From an uncultured Winogradskyella sp. (GTDB lineage: Bacteria; Bacteroidota; Bacteroidia; Flavobacteriales; Flavobacteriaceae), in NCBI RefSeq assembly GCF_947495255.1, contig NZ_CANLYI010000008.1, forward strand, positions 186,001 through 250,000: 64,000 nt of DNA, read 5' to 3'. The translations under genes and the position numbers were made by a program. Numbering within the stretch: position 1 is the first letter of the stretch; each line of letters opens with the position of its first letter. The notes beneath the pieces are model-generated. The model was not told the DNA's origin, ran no database searches, and worked only from the letters and a program-made list of their open reading frames with translations. Positions 20,527-31,114 of this stretch are shown one piece after another.

Positions 20527-22209
20527 TTAAAACGGAGCTTCACAACTAAAACTTACCCATTCTTTTTTTACAGGATGCTCAAAACTCAAAGTCTCAGCAT
20601 GAAGATGCAAACGGTTTGATACTGTACCATACAAATCATCACCAACTATTGGTGTATTTAATCCTTTATAATGCGCTGCATGCACTCTTAACTGATGTGT
20701 TCTCCCTGAGATTGGATAAAAATGTATTCTTGTTTTATTAGCCTCAATAGCAACAACTTTATACTTAGTCGTTGCTTTTTTACCATGTTCATAACAAACC
20801 AGTTGTCTTGGCCTATTATTTAAATCTACACGAAGTGGTAAATCTATTTCACCTTCTTTAGTTTCTAGAGTTCCATCTAATAAAGCAACATAACGCTTTT
20901 TAACTTTACGTTCTATAAACTGTTTTTGAAGTTTTTTGTGCGTTCTCTCATTTTTTGCAACCAACAACAATCCAGACGTTGACATATCTAAACGATGCAA
21001 TAACAAAGGACCTGTTGCATTTGGTAAATAAGTTTGCATTCTGGTTAAAACAGAATCCTTAATTGTTTTCCCTGGGACTGATAAAAACTCGTGTGGTTTA
21101 TTAAGAACTAAAAGAAAATCGTCCTCATAAATGATATCTAATTTACCTTTAAACACACCAGCTAACTCTATAGGGTTTGGTTCAACATTTAAACCTTGCA
21201 TCATATGACCTAAAATAGGTTCACATCTACTACGACAAGATGGATAGAACTGTCCATGCTTTCTAACTTCTGCTGTTGGCGAAATTCCCCAATAAAACTC
21301 TGCCATTACAATAGGCTTTAGTTTATTCTGGTAAGCATATTGAAATAATTTAGGAGCTGCGCATTCTCCTGCAGCTGCAGGTGGTTTTCCTATATCTGTA
21401 CTTTTAAAAATATCGATTAAATCTTTAGTTTCTCCTTTAGCATTTAAAAATCGATAATGCTCGTGGATTTCTTTTTGCAAACGTGCTGAAAGTGTTTTCC
21501 TTTCTATTTTTAAAGCTTCAATAGGTTTTACTAAAGCCGCTAAATTCTTTTCAGCCAATTCAACCTCAGCTTCAAGATTCAACTTTAAATATTTTAAATC
21601 AATATTACTCTGAATACTTTGCTGCTTTAAACTTTCAAAAAGTATTATTTTTTCTGAGTCATTAAGATTATGCTCTGCTTCTACTCTACGTTGTTTTCGT
21701 TTTTGTTTTTCAGCTTTAGCATTATTCTTAAAATTTTCAAGCTTTTGGATACTACTTAATCTTGTTAGTTTTAAATTTATTTCAGCTTTTTCTAATTCCG
21801 GATTCTTTTCTAAAGCTTCAATTTTAGTAGTTAAATCATTTAAATGAGCTTCATTTTGTTTGTAAAATCCATCTTTATTCAACGTATCATAAATCGGAGG
21901 CACAAACCCTTTTAAATGATTGCTCTCGGCTAATTTTCCTGAAAATGCTGTGATATAACCTAATTGTCCTTCTAAATTTTCAACAATCATTACACCAAAC
22001 ATTTTTCCAATTTTTAAAGATGTTTTGCTTTTATCTAAACCAAAATTATGTTCAAAATCTGTTTGTGTATTTAAGTAATCCTTTACTTCATCTGCAGCAT
22101 TAACACATAATGGATGTGGTGTGTAATAAAACGGAAATGTAAATTGCTTTGGAAGTATTTCCGAATGCAACTCTATAGGATGAAAATAACCATTTTCGGT
22201 ATCAAACAT
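20527..22209 (-). CDS. RluA-family pseudouridine synthase with long N-terminal extension
   Basis: A 560-residue protein. The last 210 residues are a RluA/RsuA-type pseudouridine synthase domain with the catalytic Asp408 in HRLDMSTSG, followed by ISGRTHQLRVH and GDDLYG. It modifies uridine in rRNA or tRNA; the target is unknown. Typical RluA proteins are 220-330 residues. The extra N-terminus has a globular part (1-120), a long charged coiled coil (about 125-265) and a Cys-containing segment (GECAAPKLFQYAY and YPSCRSRCEPILG) that could bind metal. This architecture occurs in other Bacteroidota by my recollection. It stands alone on the minus strand. Confidence 0.88.
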   Translation of the reverse strand: MFDTENGYFHPIELHSEILPKQFTFPFYYTPHPLCVNAADEVKDYLNTQTDFEHNFGLDKSKTSLKIGKMFGVMIVENLEGQLGYITAFSGKLAESNHLKGFVPPIYDTLNKDGFYKQNEAHLNDLTTKIEALEKNPELEKAEINLKLTRLSSIQKLENFKNNAKAEKQKRKQRRVEAEHNLNDSEKIILFESLKQQSIQSNIDLKYLKLNLEAEVELAEKNLAALVKPIEALKIERKTLSARLQKEIHEHYRFLNAKGETKDLIDIFKSTDIGKPPAAAGECAAPKLFQYAYQNKLKPIVMAEFYWGISPTAEVRKHGQFYPSCRSRCEPILGHMMQGLNVEPNPIELAGVFKGKLDIIYEDDFLLVLNKPHEFLSVPGKTIKDSVLTRMQTYLPNATGPLLLHRLDMSTSGLLLVAKNERTHKKLQKQFIERKVKKRYVALLDGTLETKEGEIDLPLRVDLNNRPRQLVCYEHGKKATTKYKVVAIEANKTRIHFYPISGRTHQLRVHAAHYKGLNTPIVGDDLYGTVSNRLHLHAETLSFEHPVKKEWVSFSCEAPF

Positions 22210-22250
22210 GGGACTTTTAATTGGTTTACAAAGAAACGAAAATTATAGAT

Positions 22251-22370
22251 GACGTCAGTTCGAGTGATTCCTTTTTTTTTGGAATCGTATCGAGAACCAT
22301 TAGAGTACCAAAGCGTCTCGACACTATTTCTCATGCTTCGAAATCACTTGAAGTGTCGAATACTTTGAAT
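22251..22370. repeat. Dispersed intergenic repeat, copy B
   Basis: Contains AATCGTATCGAGAACC (22283-22298), identical to copy A, TCACTTGAAGTG (22344-22355), and in opposite orientation GTCAGTTCGAGTGA (22255-22268), whose complement resembles the end of copy A. It fills most of the 224-base gap before the lipoprotein gene. Confidence 0.55.
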
Positions 22371-22433
22371 CCAAAAACAACTTTGGCATCATAATTGGAA
22401 TTACTATTATATAACCAATAAAAACCTAACATT

Positions 22434-23618
22434 ATGAAAAGATTTCTACTCTTAACAGTCCTTGTTTCAGTACTAGTATCTTGTAGTGCTAAAAAACAAA
22501 TTGAAACCGCAATTAGCCATGGTAATTACGATGAAGCCATTTCTGAAGCGTTAAGAAAACTCGAAAACAATAAAGACAAAAACCGTAAGCAAGATTATAT
22601 TGTAATGCTTGAGGATGCATACTATAAAGTATTAGAAGAAGATTTAAATGATGTTGAGCATCTTAAAAAAGACGGAAATCCTGAGCAATTTAAAACCATA
22701 TATAATATTTATTTAGATTTAGAAGCAAGACAAAACGCCATTAAGCGTGTGATGCCTTTAAAAATAAATGGTAAAACATTGAACTTAGATTTTAATGATT
22801 ACAGTTCTGAAATTGTAGATTATAGATATATAACGTCTGAGTATTTAATTGGTCAAGGTATTACACTGCTGGATTCTGGAGATAAATTTAATGCTAGAAA
22901 GGCTCATGGAATATTCAGTTATATTGAACAAATTAATCCGAATTTTGAAGAAAACAGAAGCTTAATGGCTGAAGCTCATGAAGCAGGTATGGATTATGTG
23001 CATGTGTCTATTCAAAACCAAACACATCAAATAATTCCACAACAATTAGAAGCTGAATTAGTTGATTTTAACACATACGGATTGAATGAGTTTTGGACAA
23101 CCTACCATGCAAATGCTAATAATACTTTAGATTATGATTTTGCGATGCAATTACAATTAAAACAAATAAATGTTTCACCAGAGCGTATTAATGAAACACA
23201 AGTGCTTAGGCAAAAGCAAATCGTTGATGGTTGGGAATATCTATTAGATAGAAATGGAAATGTAAAAAAAGATAGTCTTGGAAACGATATTAAAATTGAT
23301 AAAATAATAAACGTTAAAGCAAGATTTACTGAAGTATTACAAACTAAATCTGCACAAGTTATTGCTGATGTGGTTTATACAGATTTAAAACAAAATCAAA
23401 TCATTGACACCTTTTCTATTGATAGTGGATTTGTTTTTGAGAATGTGTTTGGAATCTATAGAGGTGACAAAAGAGCTTTAGTTAGAAATGATATTGATTT
23501 ATTAAACCAAAGAGAAGTTCGTTTTCCGAGTGATGAGCAAATGGTATTTGACTCTGGTGAAGATTTAAAACTAAAGTTGAAGGACATTATTGGTTCTTAT
23601 AACATTAGAAGAAGTTAG
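22434..23618 (+). CDS. Uncharacterised lipoprotein with helical N-terminus
   Basis: A 394-residue predicted lipoprotein (VLVSCSAKK, Cys17). Residues 20-190 are helical and resemble tetratricopeptide-like units (AISHGNYDEAISEALRKL); residues 190-390 look like mixed beta structure. I do not recognise a named family. A clear terminator follows, so it is probably a single-gene unit, and an outer-membrane or periplasmic location is likely. Confidence 0.75.
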   Translation: MKRFLLLTVLVSVLVSCSAKKQIETAISHGNYDEAISEALRKLENNKDKNRKQDYIVMLEDAYYKVLEEDLNDVEHLKKDGNPEQFKTIYNIYLDLEARQNAIKRVMPLKINGKTLNLDFNDYSSEIVDYRYITSEYLIGQGITLLDSGDKFNARKAHGIFSYIEQINPNFEENRSLMAEAHEAGMDYVHVSIQNQTHQIIPQQLEAELVDFNTYGLNEFWTTYHANANNTLDYDFAMQLQLKQINVSPERINETQVLRQKQIVDGWEYLLDRNGNVKKDSLGNDIKIDKIINVKARFTEVLQTKSAQVIADVVYTDLKQNQIIDTFSIDSGFVFENVFGIYRGDKRALVRNDIDLLNQREVRFPSDEQMVFDSGEDLKLKLKDIIGSYNIRRS

Positions 23619-23639
23619 TTCTAAACAATATATAAAAAG

Positions 23640-23669
23640 AAAACTCTTACCTTAGGTAGGAGTTTTTTG
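23640..23669 (+). terminator. Terminator after the 22.4-23.6 kb lipoprotein gene
   Basis: AAAACTC-TACCT pairs with GGTA-GGAGTTTT around TTA, followed by a T run. Confidence 0.8.
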
Positions 23670-23780
23670 TTTGTAGCTGTTTTAATTATAGAACTCATTC
23701 TTTGGTTAAATTAAAAAAAGTCATTTTTTAACGCAACCCTTTATAAGAAAGTACATCTTATAAAAACAAAACCAATCATT

Positions 23781-26700
23781 ATGAAAAAAATCACACTTCT
23801 GCTTCTATTCGCTTTTTATTCTATGTTTTGTTTTTCTCAAGATCCAACGGTTTATATCACCAACGGTGGAAGCAATTATTCTGTAATTGAAGGTAATACC
23901 TATACATTTACTGTAAGTATGTATAGCGCAACAACAACTGATGTTGTTATTGATGTAGCAACAATAGTAAATTCTGCTGACGCAAGTGACTACACACCTT
24001 TAAACACTACAATTACGATTCCTGCAGGACAGATAAGTAGTAACTCGCTTACTATTCCAACGTTTAATGACTCGACTGTAGAAACTGATGAATATTTTAC
24101 TATTGAAGCCACAGTGACTTCTGGGAATACAGCAAATTCAAATATTACTAGAACTATTACTTTATGGGATAATGATACAACACCAACCGTAAACACTTAT
24201 CTTACACCAACTAGAACTGAAGGTCAAACTTATAATCAACAAATATATTTGAGTAATTATTTTAGCTCAGATGTTACCATAAATATTACGAGTGCAGATA
24301 TTACTGCAGATGCATCCGATTATAATGCTATTAATACTACTATAACTATTCCCGCAGGCCAACGAAGTAGTTACTTCTCTATTAATTCAATACAAGATGC
24401 TATTACAGAATCCGATGAAACCTATTTCGTAACGGCAACTATAACTTCTGGTAACACAACAAATAATAGTTTAGATATTACGGTTACTATTAAAGACGAC
24501 GATACGATACCTGAATTTAGTATTAGTTCTAATACTGCTTCCGAAAGTTATTCTGGATATGTTTACGTTAGTTTAAATAGAGTTTATAACTCTGATGTAG
24601 TGTTACAATTAACGACAACTAATGGTACAGCAGACAATAACGATTACACAAATACCACACAAACTAAGACAATTGTAGCTGGATACTCATATACAAATTT
24701 TCAGATTCCCGTAACCGATGACACTTTAGATGAGCCTGAAGAATTTTTCAGCGCAACAATTATTGCAACTTCTGGAAATACAGTAAACATTTCAGAAACT
24801 GAAACTATTACTATTATCGATAATGACGGTTTACCTGACTTTAGCATTCAAGCTAACTATTATGATGATGATGATCCAAATGGTCAAGTTTCAAATAATT
24901 TAGCTGCAGAGGAAGGCTACGACCTTAAATTTACACCAAGATTAACACACCCAAGTCCTGTAGATACAAATATTGTAATAACAACAACTAACGGAACTGC
25001 TGATAATACCGATTACACAACATCAACCATAAATATCACAATTCCTGCTGGCCAGTACGTAAATTATTATGAAGACTATAGTTATCCAACTATTTTAGAC
25101 CAATTAGATGAAGCCGATGAAAATATGTTTATTGATGCCGTCGTAACTTCTGGTAACACTTATAACACAAACTACACTGCTGAAGGTATTATTTTAGATA
25201 ATTACCATCTTAATGCACAACGCGACGATATCACTTCAGTTCTTGAAGTTGGCACAACATATCAATTATTAGATAATGATACTTTTGAAGGTTTACCTGT
25301 TATTCCTGGAGATTTAAATGTATCGTTGGCAGATACAAATTCACTTGGAATTACTCTAAATGCTTCCGGAGTTTTAACAATTCCCGCAAATTTACCTATA
25401 GGATATTATTCCCTAAACTACCAAATTTGTGAAATTTATGACCCTAGCAATTGTGATACTGCATATATTATTATTAGAGTAGAATCACCTTTAGAAGTTA
25501 GTTACACAGCTGTTTATGATGATTTTAATGGTGACGGATTTACAAGTACTGGTGATACTGTTTCTTATGAATTTACAGTAACCAACAATGGAAATGCACC
25601 TATAACAAATATAGATGCAGAAGTTCCTTACCAAGATCTTGATATTGTTGGTGGTCCATTAGCTAGTTTAGGTATTGGACAGACTGATAGTACAACATTT
25701 ACAGCCTTATATATCATAACCCAAGATGATATTAATTTTGGATATTATGCAGGTGATTTAGAAGGTGCTTATTTTTATGGTACATACTACGGTAATGAGC
25801 AAATTGCTTATCTCTTTGATGAAGCTCAAAGTTTTAGTTTACAACAATCAGATGGCATAGAAGTAAATGCCTTTGTAGATACTAATGGAAATGGCACACA
25901 AGAATCAGGAGAAATTAACTATCCATTAGGTCAATTTAATTATGAAATAAATAATGATGGCGTCATAAACAATTTATATGTGTCACCACATTACTTATAT
26001 GAATCTAATCCAACAACAACTTATAATTTGACATATTCAGTAGATAGCGATTATGCTGCTTATAACACAACTACGGCAAGTTATAATAATATTACGGTTC
26101 CTGTTGGTTCTGGAATTACCACCTACGATTTCCCCATTACAGTAACGCCTTATAACGATTTATCTATTGATATTTCAGAAAGTTGGAGACCACCTATTCC
26201 TGGTTTTCATTACTGGAATTATATTAGTTATACAAACAACTCAACTGAAACAGTAACCTCTGGAACTATTGATTTCACTATAGATAATGCTCTTAATTTA
26301 CTGAGTGTTCATGAGGTGTCTAGTTACTGGTATAATTATAATTCAGCTTCATATACCACAACAGCCACTGGTTTTAGTTATACATTTAATAATTTACAAC
26401 CATTTGAAACAAAACGCCTTTGGGTAAGAATGCAAGTGCCTACTTTACCAACGGTTAGTTTAGGCCAATTAGTTACAAATTCTGTGGACATTGAATTATT
26501 GACGGGAGAAATTGTACCTACAGACAACAGCTCTAGTTTAACACAAACTATTGTAGGTTCTTACGACCCTAATGATATAACAGAAAAACATGGTGAAGAC
26601 ATTGTGCAGTCTACATTCTCAACCGACGATTACCTAACCTATACCATTCGTTTTGAAAACACAGGTACAGCAAATGCCATAAACATTAGAGTTGAAGATT

Positions 26701-27236
26701 TATTAGATGAACAATTAGACGAATCTACTTTAAAAATGGTTGATGCCAGTCATGCATATTCATTAGAACGCGTTGGCAAACAATTAGAGTGGAATTTTTC
26801 TGGAGTTAACTTACCGCCTTCGCAAGATGACGATTCGCAAATTGGTCATGGTTTTATAACATTTAAAATTAAGCCTTTCCCTGATTATGCAGTTGGAGAT
26901 GTAATACCAAATACGGCAGAGATATATTTTGATTTTAATCCTGCAATTATCACCAATACTTGGAACACCAATTTTGTTGAATCCTTGAGTATAAATGATT
27001 TGAATTTTAGTGATTTAACTGTTTTTCCTAATCCTGTGAAAGATGTACTTCTAATTAGTAATTCTTCAAATATAACTTCCGTTGAAATTACTTCAGTTTT
27101 AGGAAAGCAAATTGTATCAACGTCAGTAGAGGCATTACATACTGAAATGGATTTAAGTGAACTTTCTAATGGCGTTTACTTTGTAAAAATAAAAGGTGAT
27201 GAAGGAGAAAGAATTGTGAAGATCATAAAAGAATAA
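23781..27236 (+). CDS. Secreted Calx-beta repeat protein with T9SS sorting domain
   Basis: A 1151-residue surface or secreted protein. Residues 1-20 are a signal peptide. About 25-470 hold four Calx-beta-like units, each carrying strings such as TADNNDYTN, ITIPAGQ and a DDTLDEPEEFF-type acidic turn (calcium-binding in related domains). Residues about 560-940 contain further beta-sandwich segments. A conserved DUF7619-like domain (SYDPNDITEKHG, YTIRFENTGTANA, AEIYFDFNPAI) lies at about 945-1075. The C-terminus (LTVFPNPVKDVLLI to the end) is a T9SS type A sorting domain. It probably acts in adhesion or surface structure; no enzymatic part is seen. Confidence 0.87.
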   Translation: MKKITLLLLFAFYSMFCFSQDPTVYITNGGSNYSVIEGNTYTFTVSMYSATTTDVVIDVATIVNSADASDYTPLNTTITIPAGQISSNSLTIPTFNDSTVETDEYFTIEATVTSGNTANSNITRTITLWDNDTTPTVNTYLTPTRTEGQTYNQQIYLSNYFSSDVTINITSADITADASDYNAINTTITIPAGQRSSYFSINSIQDAITESDETYFVTATITSGNTTNNSLDITVTIKDDDTIPEFSISSNTASESYSGYVYVSLNRVYNSDVVLQLTTTNGTADNNDYTNTTQTKTIVAGYSYTNFQIPVTDDTLDEPEEFFSATIIATSGNTVNISETETITIIDNDGLPDFSIQANYYDDDDPNGQVSNNLAAEEGYDLKFTPRLTHPSPVDTNIVITTTNGTADNTDYTTSTINITIPAGQYVNYYEDYSYPTILDQLDEADENMFIDAVVTSGNTYNTNYTAEGIILDNYHLNAQRDDITSVLEVGTTYQLLDNDTFEGLPVIPGDLNVSLADTNSLGITLNASGVLTIPANLPIGYYSLNYQICEIYDPSNCDTAYIIIRVESPLEVSYTAVYDDFNGDGFTSTGDTVSYEFTVTNNGNAPITNIDAEVPYQDLDIVGGPLASLGIGQTDSTTFTALYIITQDDINFGYYAGDLEGAYFYGTYYGNEQIAYLFDEAQSFSLQQSDGIEVNAFVDTNGNGTQESGEINYPLGQFNYEINNDGVINNLYVSPHYLYESNPTTTYNLTYSVDSDYAAYNTTTASYNNITVPVGSGITTYDFPITVTPYNDLSIDISESWRPPIPGFHYWNYISYTNNSTETVTSGTIDFTIDNALNLLSVHEVSSYWYNYNSASYTTTATGFSYTFNNLQPFETKRLWVRMQVPTLPTVSLGQLVTNSVDIELLTGEIVPTDNSSSLTQTIVGSYDPNDITEKHGEDIVQSTFSTDDYLTYTIRFENTGTANAINIRVEDLLDEQLDESTLKMVDASHAYSLERVGKQLEWNFSGVNLPPSQDDDSQIGHGFITFKIKPFPDYAVGDVIPNTAEIYFDFNPAIITNTWNTNFVESLSINDLNFSDLTVFPNPVKDVLLISNSSNITSVEITSVLGKQIVSTSVEALHTEMDLSELSNGVYFVKIKGDEGERIVKIIKE

Positions 27237-27250
27237 TATAGTTTTAGCTG

Positions 27251-27281
27251 AAAGCCTCTCATTATTTGGGAGGCTTTTTAT
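27251..27281 (+). terminator. Terminator after the Calx-beta gene, overlapping the next gene's 3' end
   Basis: AAAGCCTC (27251-27258) and GAGGCTTT (27270-27277) pair, with T5 after them. The right arm encodes the last residues of the convergent gene ending at 27262. Confidence 0.85.
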
Positions 27282-27789
27282 TTCCAACTTTATAAGATTG
27301 CTTAAAACGTTTACGCTTTTTACTCTGAGCTATTGATAAATTATCTTTTTCTCTTTTTAGTTTTTTTAACGCGTCTATTAAATGAGATTTAACTAATCGC
27401 TCTAAAACATCTTTTCGTTTTAAATAACTATATCCGCAAGCTAAGAGTAATAAAATACTTCCAGAAATTTCTATAGAGCCATTAGAAATTAAAGGAAATT
27501 GTGTATAAAGGTTGACACCTATTAAAGGTTCTGTATATAAAAATTGATACAATCCTAGAAATAAACAAAACAAACCCAAAATAGATAAGACAAAAATATT
27601 GATATTAGTACTTCTTTTTATTTTGCGTTCAGTACTAGCAATATATTCATCACTTAAAATTTTGTTTCCTGCTTTTCTTTCTTGACTAATAAAATTTAAA
27701 AACGCTTCTTCAACATTTTCTATAAAAATGCCATGATTACGCTTTAATAAATCTGCTTTAGTGATTTTATATTTAATGTAAATACTCAA
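27262..27789 (-). CDS. Uncharacterised two-helix membrane protein
   Basis: A 175-residue protein. Helical residues 1-60 are followed by two membrane segments (about 63-83 and 104-122), then a strongly basic cytoplasmic tail (KKRKRFKQSYKVGNKK). I do not recognise the family. It starts 2 bases after the stop of ytxJ on the same strand, so the two are almost certainly translated from one transcript. Confidence 0.65.
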   Translation of the reverse strand: MSIYIKYKITKADLLKRNHGIFIENVEEAFLNFISQERKAGNKILSDEYIASTERKIKRSTNINIFVLSILGLFCLFLGLYQFLYTEPLIGVNLYTQFPLISNGSIEISGSILLLLACGYSYLKRKDVLERLVKSHLIDALKKLKREKDNLSIAQSKKRKRFKQSYKVGNKKPPK

Positions 27790-27791
27790 TA

Positions 27792-28187
27792 CTAATTATA
27801 ACGTTCTAATTCTAGCTCATTAATACCTCCATGACTAGCATGCGCAACCACTACACCATTATTAATTACTAATAGTTGTGGAGACTGATGCATTACTTGA
27901 AATTTATAACCAACCTCATTAGAAACATCTCTGTAGCTCAATAAATCTAGATAATATAAATCAGCATTATTATCTACATCATAAGCAGATACAAATTGTT
28001 TCATAACCATACTGCTTATTCCACAACGTGTAGAATGCTTAAATATGAGTTGTGTTTTGGTTTTAGATTTTTCAGCAATAACCTCTAATTGAGACACATC
28101 GCTTAACGGTTGCCAAGGTAATACCTTTTCAACTTTAGCTTCTTTTGGTTCTTTTGGTTCTGATGAACCGAATAATTTTTTAAACAT
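27792..28187 (-). CDS. ytxJ: YtxJ-type bacillithiol system redox-active protein
   Basis: A 131-residue thioredoxin-fold protein of the YtxJ (DUF2847) family, thought to act as a monothiol bacilliredoxin. The active segment FKHSTRCGISSMVMKQF has a single Cys at 55, and DLLSYRDVSNEV, HQSPQLLVI and ASHGGI follow the family pattern. Its presence suggests that the organism makes bacillithiol. The N-terminus (about 1-22) is Lys/Glu/Pro-rich and presumably disordered. It is the first gene of a two-gene unit, divergent from clpB. Confidence 0.88.
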   Translation of the reverse strand: MFKKLFGSSEPKEPKEAKVEKVLPWQPLSDVSQLEVIAEKSKTKTQLIFKHSTRCGISSMVMKQFVSAYDVDNNADLYYLDLLSYRDVSNEVGYKFQVMHQSPQLLVINNGVVVAHASHGGINELELERYN

Positions 28188-28258
28188 ATTATATTTTTAA
28201 ATTGTCTATAGTCAGTTCTAATAGTTTGATTGTCTTCTAAACAAAATACTTAACTGAC

Positions 28259-28270
28259 TGACCTAAGTCA
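28259..28270. promoter_or_regulatory. TGAC-N4-GTCA palindrome between ytxJ and clpB
   Basis: TGACCTAAGTCA, a perfect palindrome in its arms, of the same form as the one upstream of the OmpW-like gene. No clear TAnnTTTG box lies at the right distance for either neighbour, so its role is unproven. The remainder of the 283-base gap has further GTCA/TGAC-like pieces but no terminator. Confidence 0.35.
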
Positions 28271-28470
28271 TTCCTTAAGTCGAAACAAATTCGTAATCTT
28301 ACATAAGACAAAACGTCATTAACAAATGAGTCAAAACAGACATTTTGTCGTTTATTTCTTACATTTTTAAATTGGTAAGATAATTGTTTAAAGATAGTCA
28401 AACACAACAATAAAACAAGGTTGATTTGAGAACTCAAGAAGTTTCTAGTTAACTATAAAAACAATAAAAT

Positions 28471-31077
28471 ATGAACTTTAACAATTATACAATTAAGTCG
28501 CAAGAAGCCATACAGCAAGCTCAGCAGCTTGCTCAAGGTTTTGGTCATCAGCAAATAGAAAACGAGCACATTTTTAAAGCGCTCTTTAATGTTGATGAAA
28601 ACGTATTACCATTTCTACTTAAAAAGTTGAATGTTAATATTCCAATGCTACAACAAATATTAGACAAAGAACTCGAAAGTTTTCCTAAAGTATCTGGAGG
28701 AGATATTATGCTCTCTCGTGATGCTAGTAAAACGTTAAACGAAGCATCAATCATCGCTAAAAAAATGAATGATGACTATGTTTCTATTGAACATTTAGTT
28801 TTAGCTATTTTTAAATCTAAAAGTAAAATCGCCCAAATCTTAAAAGACCAAGGAGTTACTGAAAAAGGTTTAAATGCGTCGATTGAAGAATTAAGAAAAG
28901 GTGACAGAGTAACATCTCAAAGTCAAGAAGAAACTTATAACTCACTTAATAAGTATGCTAAAAACTTAAATCAATTAGCACGAGATAGCAAATTAGATCC
29001 TGTGATTGGTAGAGATGAAGAAATTAGAAGAATTCTTCAAATTTTATCTCGTAGAACAAAAAACAATCCGATTTTAGTTGGTGAACCAGGAACAGGTAAA
29101 ACAGCCATTGCAGAAGGTTTAGCGCACAGAATTATAGATGGAGATATTCCTGAGAACTTAAAAGACAAGCAAATTTTTGCTTTAGACATGGGTTCCTTAA
29201 TTGCAGGTGCAAAATTTAAAGGTGAATTTGAAGAGCGACTTAAAGCCGTAATCAAAGAAGTAACCGAAAGCGATGGCGATATCGTATTATTTATCGACGA
29301 GATTCATACACTCGTTGGAGCTGGTGGTGGACAAGGCGCAATGGATGCTGCAAACATTCTGAAACCTGCTTTAGCACGTGGCGAATTAAGAGCTATTGGT
29401 GCAACTACCTTAGATGAGTATCAAAAATACTTTGAGCAAGACAAAGCTTTAGAGCGTCGTTTTCAAATGGTAAAGGTGGATGAGCCAGATACTGAAAGTG
29501 CAATTTCTATTCTTCGTGGTATTAAAGAAAAGTATGAAGCGCATCACAAGGTTCAAATTAAAGATGAAGCCATTATTGGTGCTGTGGAATTATCACAACG
29601 TTATATCACCAATCGTTTCCTTCCGGATAAAGCGATTGACTTAATGGATGAGGCTGCTTCTAAATTACGAATGGAAATTAACTCTAAACCAGAAGAACTA
29701 GATGTTTTAGATCGCAAAATAATGCAGCTAGAAATTGAACATGAAGCCATTAAACGTGAAAAAGATGAAACTAAATTAAAAAGCTTAAAAGCTGATTTAG
29801 CTAATCTTAAAGAAGAACGAAATGAGCTGAATGCCAAATGGATGTCTGAAAAAGAAGTGGTAGACAACGTTCAGAATATAAAAGAAGAAATTGAAAACTT
29901 TAAAATTGAAGCTGAACGTGCAGAACGTGATGGTGATTATGGAAAAGTAGCCGAAATCAGATACGGAAAAATTAAAGAGGCGAATGAGAAACTTGAAAAA
30001 TTCCAAAAAGAATTAGCAGAGCAACAAGATACATCGCTAATAAAAGAAGAAGTAACCTATGAGGATATTGCAGATGTTGTTGCAAAATGGACAGGAATAC
30101 CTGTAACTAAAATGCTTCAAAGTGATCGTGAAAAATTACTAAAACTGGAAGACGAATTACACAAACGTGTTGTCGGACAAGAAGAAGCTATTGAAGCAGT
30201 TAGTGATGCTGTACGTCGCTCGAGAGCTGGACTACAAAATCCACAAAAACCAATTGGTACCTTCTTATTTTTAGGAACAACTGGTGTTGGTAAAACGGAA
30301 TTGGCTAAAGCTTTAGCAGAATATTTATTTGATGATGAAAATGCAATGACTCGTATTGACATGAGTGAATATCAAGAGCGTCATGCAGTAAGTCGTTTGG
30401 TTGGTGCGCCTCCAGGATACGTTGGATATGATGAAGGTGGACAATTAACAGAAGCCGTGAGAAGAAAACCTTATTCTGTAGTCTTATTAGATGAAATTGA
30501 AAAAGCACATCCAGATACATTTAATATCTTATTACAAGTATTAGATGAAGGACGTTTAACGGACAACAAAGGAAGAATTGCAGACTTTAAAAACACTATT
30601 ATAATTATGACCTCTAATATGGGAAGTCAGATTATACAAGACCGTTTTGAAGCTACAAAGGACATTCCTTCTGCCATTGAAGCTGCAAGAATAGATGTTT
30701 TAGCATTACTAAAACAAACGGTAAGACCTGAGTTCTTAAACCGAATTGATGACACTATTATGTTTACACCTTTATCTAAAGAGAACATTGTTGATATTGT
30801 AGGTTTACAACTTAAAAGCATCACTAAAATGATAGCAAAACAAGGTATTACGTTTGATGCGACACCAGAAGCAGTAAGCTATTTAGCAGATAAAGGTTAT
30901 AATCCAGAATATGGAGCAAGACCTGTAAAACGAGTGATACAAAAAGATGTTTTAAACCAGTTGAGTAAAGAAATATTAGCTGGTAAGGTTACAACTGACA
31001 GTATCATTTTATTAGATGAATTCGATGGGCAGTTAGTCTTTAGAAATCAAGGTGATTTAGTTGCTGAAGAATTGTAA
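28471..31077 (+). CDS. clpB: Disaggregase ClpB (Hsp100)
   Basis: An 868-residue AAA+ chaperone that threads aggregated proteins through a hexamer together with DnaK. Domains: Clp N-domain (1-145), AAA1 with Walker A GEPGTGKT and Walker [16 protein letters not shown], a middle coiled coil of about 410-525 (which distinguishes ClpB from ClpA/ClpC), AAA2 with GTTGVGKT and [13 protein letters not shown], pore loops ([20 protein letters not shown]) and the small C-terminal domain. Cytoplasmic. It stands alone between divergent ytxJ and a convergent acyltransferase gene. Confidence 0.98.
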   Translation: MNFNNYTIKSQEAIQQAQQLAQGFGHQQIENEHIFKALFNVDENVLPFLLKKLNVNIPMLQQILDKELESFPKVSGGDIMLSRDASKTLNEASIIAKKMNDDYVSIEHLVLAIFKSKSKIAQILKDQGVTEKGLNASIEELRKGDRVTSQSQEETYNSLNKYAKNLNQLARDSKLDPVIGRDEEIRRILQILSRRTKNNPILVGEPGTGKTAIAEGLAHRIIDGDIPENLKDKQIFALDMGSLIAGAKFKGEFEERLKAVIKEVTESDGDIVLFIDEIHTLVGAGGGQGAMDAANILKPALARGELRAIGATTLDEYQKYFEQDKALERRFQMVKVDEPDTESAISILRGIKEKYEAHHKVQIKDEAIIGAVELSQRYITNRFLPDKAIDLMDEAASKLRMEINSKPEELDVLDRKIMQLEIEHEAIKREKDETKLKSLKADLANLKEERNELNAKWMSEKEVVDNVQNIKEEIENFKIEAERAERDGDYGKVAEIRYGKIKEANEKLEKFQKELAEQQDTSLIKEEVTYEDIADVVAKWTGIPVTKMLQSDREKLLKLEDELHKRVVGQEEAIEAVSDAVRRSRAGLQNPQKPIGTFLFLGTTGVGKTELAKALAEYLFDDENAMTRIDMSEYQERHAVSRLVGAPPGYVGYDEGGQLTEAVRRKPYSVVLLDEIEKAHPDTFNILLQVLDEGRLTDNKGRIADFKNTIIIMTSNMGSQIIQDRFEATKDIPSAIEAARIDVLALLKQTVRPEFLNRIDDTIMFTPLSKENIVDIVGLQLKSITKMIAKQGITFDATPEAVSYLADKGYNPEYGARPVKRVIQKDVLNQLSKEILAGKVTTDSIILLDEFDGQLVFRNQGDLVAEEL

Positions 31078-31087
31078 CAATTAATAT

Positions 31088-31114
31088 AAACGGCTTTTTT
31101 TTAAAGCCGTTTAT
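31088..31114. terminator. Bidirectional hairpin between clpB and the acyltransferase gene
   Basis: AAACGGCTTT and AAAGCCGTTT flank TTTT. The stop codon of the convergent gene (31101-31103) lies inside the hairpin. The U tract is short on both sides. Confidence 0.7.

Noticed and set aside
23860..25200. Tandem repeats that might suggest a repeat array
   Set aside because: They are in frame and encode Calx-beta domains of one protein; spacing and divergence do not fit a CRISPR array.
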